Part shown: in pieces, positions 36,284 to 38,222 of the stretch
Position numbering within the stretch: position 1 is the stretch's first letter
Layout: each line of letters begins with the position of its first letter
Source: Flavobacteriaceae bacterium
GTDB taxonomy: Bacteria > Bacteroidota > Bacteroidia > Flavobacteriales > Flavobacteriaceae
Direction of reading: 5' to 3'
Assembly (NCBI GenBank): GCA_018608625.1
Contig: JABAZC010000054.1
Coordinates: 1 to 38,222, forward strand
Length of the DNA stretch: 38,222 bases
Made by a program: the position numbers and the translations under genes
The notes under the pieces: generated by a model
Databases searched by the model: none
What the model was told of the DNA's origin: nothing
What the model saw: the letters and a program-made list of their open reading frames with translations, nothing else

Positions 36284-36420
36284 TATAAGCAATAGTACCT
36301 AAAGACCAATAAACTATGAATTTGTTTATTAATTATAAATTAGAAATATTTGAAATAAGAACCTTTATTGTTGTCTCCAAACTGAATTAGTGCTCTTAAA
36401 AAGTATGATAATTAATATAT

Positions 36421-37401
36421 CTATAGTTGTGGTAACATTACATTGTCAATGACATGAATAACCCCATTGTATGCTTGGATATCAGCAGCTATTATATTCG
36501 CAGTTCTACTATTCAAATCAACTAGTTGGGGCCCAGTGCCAGCAGAAATAGTTAAATCATCACCGATTGTTGTAATTAACATACCATTGAATAAATCTTC
36601 AGATCTAACATTTGCCTCAGCAACTACATGGGTGCCTAGAGTTGATTCAAGAGTAGCTGTATTAATATCATTTAATGATTCCACACCAAGTTCAGAAAAT
36701 AATGAACTAAATGCTTCATTCGTTGGCGCAAACACTGTAAAGGGAGCAGGTTCAGTTGTTGTTGATAATATTGAAACAAAATCCTCACTTAAATCATCCC
36801 TTGTAAGAGCTGTAACTAAAGTTTCAAAACCAGGATTTGTAGTAGCGAATGTTACTACTGTTGGGAGTTCTATTAAAAGATCAACTACATGCACAACTCC
36901 ATTTGAAGCAGCTATATCTGGATTAAGGACAGTTGTGACTCCATTAAAAACAACACCGTTATTAGTTGAGAAATACATACTAAGAAAATCCCCATCTGTA
37001 TTTGTGGCATTTGTTGAAGTGTATCCACTACCAGTCGCAGCAAGATCAGAAGATCGTACTGTACCACTAATGACATGGTTTAGTAGAATGTTTTTGAGTA
37101 TATCTGTAGGAACTTCATCTATTGAAGTGTATCCATTATTACCTAACCAAACTTCGAATGCCCAATTATTTGGTGCAAGAACAGTATAGTTACCACCGTT
37201 TAAAAGACTTAGTAAGTTTCCATCGGCAGCACTTAGTGCAGCAGCCAGATTGCTCAGATCAGAATTACTTGCAGCAAATTCTGTAATAGTTGATAAGGGC
37301 GGTGGGGAATAGCTTTCATTATCATCGACATCACATGATATAAAAGAAAAGCTCATAAATAATACCAATGATAATTTGTAAAGTTTTAAAGAAATATTCA
37401 T
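36421..37401 (-). CDS. Lipoprotein with two fasciclin (FAS1) domains
   Basis: 326 residues. The signal ends in lipobox FISC (C23), so it is a membrane-anchored lipoprotein, likely surface-exposed or periplasmic. Two FAS1 domains follow: about 38-180 with H1-like YTVLAPNNWAF and H2-like NGVVHVVDLLIELP, and about 182-326 with FTVFAPTNEAFSSL and NGVIHVIDNVMLP. FAS1 domains mediate adhesion or binding of extracellular ligands. Many bacterial members have no assigned role. The gene stands alone, preceded by leader element B and a hairpin, and followed by a 304-base stretch before a strong terminator. Confidence 0.93.
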   Translation of the reverse strand: MNISLKLYKLSLVLFMSFSFISCDVDDNESYSPPPLSTITEFAASNSDLSNLAAALSAADGNLLSLLNGGNYTVLAPNNWAFEVWLGNNGYTSIDEVPTDILKNILLNHVISGTVRSSDLAATGSGYTSTNATNTDGDFLSMYFSTNNGVVFNGVTTVLNPDIAASNGVVHVVDLLIELPTVVTFATTNPGFETLVTALTRDDLSEDFVSILSTTTEPAPFTVFAPTNEAFSSLFSELGVESLNDINTATLESTLGTHVVAEANVRSEDLFNGMLITTIGDDLTISAGTGPQLVDLNSRTANIIAADIQAYNGVIHVIDNVMLPQL

Positions 37402-37430
37402 TTTTTTTAGTTTTGAGGATTAATTAAGTT

Positions 37431-37465
37431 AAAAAATAAAAAGAGTAATTTGACCACTCCTCTTT
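37431..37465 (-). terminator. Weak hairpin with U-run in the fasciclin leader
   Basis: On the minus strand AAAGAG pairs with CTCTTT (6 bp, 14-base loop) and is followed by a T-rich run broken by one A. It ends about 30 bases before the fasciclin ATG and no minus-strand gene lies upstream in the window, so if it works it is an attenuator rather than a gene-end terminator. It matches the position of the stronger hairpin ahead of nagB. Confidence 0.4.
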
Positions 37466-37527
37466 GATTAAATATAAGCAAATAGAAGAAAAATTATTCT
37501 AATTTAATATACTATAATGATTAATGT

Positions 37528-37621
37528 CTAATTAATTACTTCGACCAATAACATATTTAAACTCACTAACGTATATTTTTAGATTATAATTAGTAGTTCA
37601 GTAAAGTTTGTACCTTTATAC
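37528..37621 (-). promoter_or_regulatory. Duplicated leader element, copy B (ahead of the fasciclin gene)
   Basis: Minus-strand blocks TATAAAGG, TGAAC, AATTATAA, TTAGTG, GTTATTGGTCGAA and TAATTAG, in the same order as copy A. It lies 127 bases from the fasciclin ATG. It could alternatively belong to the plus-strand promoter of the CRTAC1-like gene, since TACCTTTA (37611-37618) resembles a -7 box, but the matched hairpins favour the minus strand. Confidence 0.5.
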
Positions 37622-37687
37622 AATCCGCATTATCCAACTCAGTAATTTTTCATGTCTTTTATTTAATTTACTCATATACCAAAAAAA

Positions 37688-37741
37688 ATGTTTAATTTTA
37701 AAAAAAAGGCAAAAAAAATTTGTCAGTATTTCAAAAAGTAA
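37688..37741 (+). CDS. Possible 17-residue lysine-rich leader peptide
   Basis: ATG at 37688 encodes MFNFKKKAKKICQYFKK and stops at 37741, 15 bases before the CRTAC1-like start. It is very basic (eight lysines), but the DNA here is full of A-runs, which code for Lys by chance. No family is recognised. Could be a leader peptide or nothing. Confidence 0.2.
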   Translation: MFNFKKKAKKICQYFKK

Positions 37742-37756
37742 TTTGAGTTTTTAAGT

Positions 37757-38222
37757 ATGAAAGTTAAATGTTTTCTTTGGTTGCTATTTTTTGTCTCTAC
37801 AACTAAAATTAATAGCCAAGAGCTTTACAAGCAAGTCAGTTCAGAAAATAGTTCAGATACATTTTCAATGGTTGATACACTAAAAACCCTGTTTTTAGAA
37901 GGAAACCCAGTAAACTATTACCATTGGAATGAAAAACTTGCTGCTTTATACCTAGCACAAATTTCAAAAGTTGAGCCAGAAAAAAAAATAATAACATGGT
38001 TTAAATATTGTCAGCAACTTTTAAAAGCTGGCGAAATTCAGACATGCATTAATGAAATTGAAAATTTAATTATAAGACAACAATTAACTTATCAAGATCT
38101 AATTACAAAAGATTTGTTACCCATTATCGACTTACTTGCCATTAGCTATTTGAGACTAGGAGAGGTCAATAATTGTCAAAATAATCATAATTCTTACTCT
38201 TGTATTTTACCCTTAAAAGATC
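37757..38222 (+). CDS. N-terminus of a probable CRTAC1/ASPIC-UnbV family exported protein (cut by window edge)
   Basis: An open frame runs from the ATG at 37757 to the window edge without a stop (155 complete codons). A signal peptide (about 1-21, MKVKCFLWLLFF to INSQ) is followed by a helical, TPR-like region with GNPVNYYHWNEKLAALYLAQ and ending in NNHNSYSCILPLKD. That asparagine/histidine/cysteine stretch after a TPR-like part is typical, as I recall, of flavobacterial CRTAC1-family proteins, which continue with FG-GAP/VCBS beta-propeller repeats and an ASPIC/UnbV domain. That C-terminal part is outside the window, so the call rests on the N-terminus only. These are exported, often adhesive or glycan-associated proteins of uncertain function. 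Confidence 0.6.
   Translation, partial: MKVKCFLWLLFFVSTTKINSQELYKQVSSENSSDTFSMVDTLKTLFLEGNPVNYYHWNEKLAALYLAQISKVEPEKKIITWFKYCQQLLKAGEIQTCINEIENLIIRQQLTYQDLITKDLLPIIDLLAISYLRLGEVNNCQNNHNSYSCILPLKD

Larger units (their letters stand above)
35983..36420 (-). other. 438-base intergenic region upstream of nagB
   Basis: It contains no gene I can support. From the fasciclin stop toward nagB it holds a plain AT-rich part, leader element copy A (36183-36283), a strong hairpin with U-run (36085-36116), and about 100 bases of AT-rich leader before the nagB ATG. The hairpin is 304 bases beyond the fasciclin stop, which is far for a simple terminator of that gene. No TAnnTTTG box stands out. Confidence 0.6.
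37402..37756. other. 355-base divergent intergenic region
   Basis: Spacer between the fasciclin gene (minus) and the CRTAC1-like gene (plus). It holds, from left to right, a weak hairpin with U-run pointing toward the fasciclin gene, leader element copy B, and a 17-codon A-rich ORF just before the CRTAC1-like start. TACCTTTA at 37611-37618 is one base off the plus-strand -7 consensus TAnnTTTG but lies inside element B. Confidence 0.55.

Noticed and set aside
36467-37189. 240-codon open frame antisense to the fasciclin gene
   Set aside because: It lies wholly opposite a clear two-domain FAS1 lipoprotein, has Val/Ser/Thr-rich composition that mirrors the fasciclin codons, and shows no recognisable domain. 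A shadow frame.

Overview
The window reads as chromosomal DNA of a flavobacterium (Bacteroidota, probably marine Flavobacteriaceae). It is AT-rich, lacks obvious Shine-Dalgarno sites, and carries several Bacteroidota hallmarks: a GH3/serine-hydrolase fusion, a glucosamine-6-phosphate deaminase/PIG-L fusion, a lipoprotein DUF255 thioredoxin-like protein, a DUF4212 plus sodium:solute symporter pair, BshA, and candidate TAnnTTTG promoter boxes. I see no rRNA, tRNA, CRISPR, insertion sequence or prophage. The species cannot be named from this sequence alone.

Layout. 1-9874 (minus): aroC (cut by the window edge), bshA, a secreted NagZ-like GH3/serine-hydrolase fusion, then a tight run made of a small hypothetical protein, a CCG-type Fe-S protein, a HAD-like protein, a membrane 4Fe-4S oxidoreductase, an MCE/MlaD-like protein and a periplasmic amidase. 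9989-13069 (plus): an LptD-like outer-membrane protein with a TTG start, and a RidA-family deaminase. 13074-16022 (minus): pfkA, gapA and a BadF-type GlcNAc kinase-like gene. 16153-20565 (minus): a giant TamB homologue with a problematic N-terminus. 20782-24866 (plus): a translationally coupled block rich in RNA modification (tsaD, rsmE, DUF4159, a TrmH-family methyltransferase, a THUMP-like methyltransferase), facing trmL on the minus strand. 25582-27720 (minus): DUF255 lipoprotein. 28147-28851 (plus): SGNH hydrolase. 28915-35982 (minus): an amino-sugar operon of nagB/PIG-L fusion, GH20 hexosaminidase, DUF4212, symporter and CE2-like esterase lipoprotein. 36421-37401 (minus): two-domain fasciclin lipoprotein. 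37757-end (plus): the N-terminus of a probable CRTAC1/ASPIC-UnbV family protein.

How the genes fit together. The window holds much of a route from N-acetylglucosamine polymers to glycolysis: NagZ-like and GH20 exo-hydrolases, an esterase that may remove O-acetyl groups, a sodium-coupled uptake system, a GlcNAc kinase candidate, a PIG-L deacetylase domain fused to a NagB domain (no nagA is present here), then PfkA and GapA. Envelope biogenesis (LptD-like, TamB, MCE, amidase) and RNA modification are the other two themes.

The most unusual signal is non-coding. Two diverged copies of a roughly 95-base element, each followed about 75 bases later by a hairpin with a U-run, precede nagB and the fasciclin gene in the same orientation. 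Most of the rest is well-known flavobacterial gene content. I did not find a convincing new defence or mobile system.
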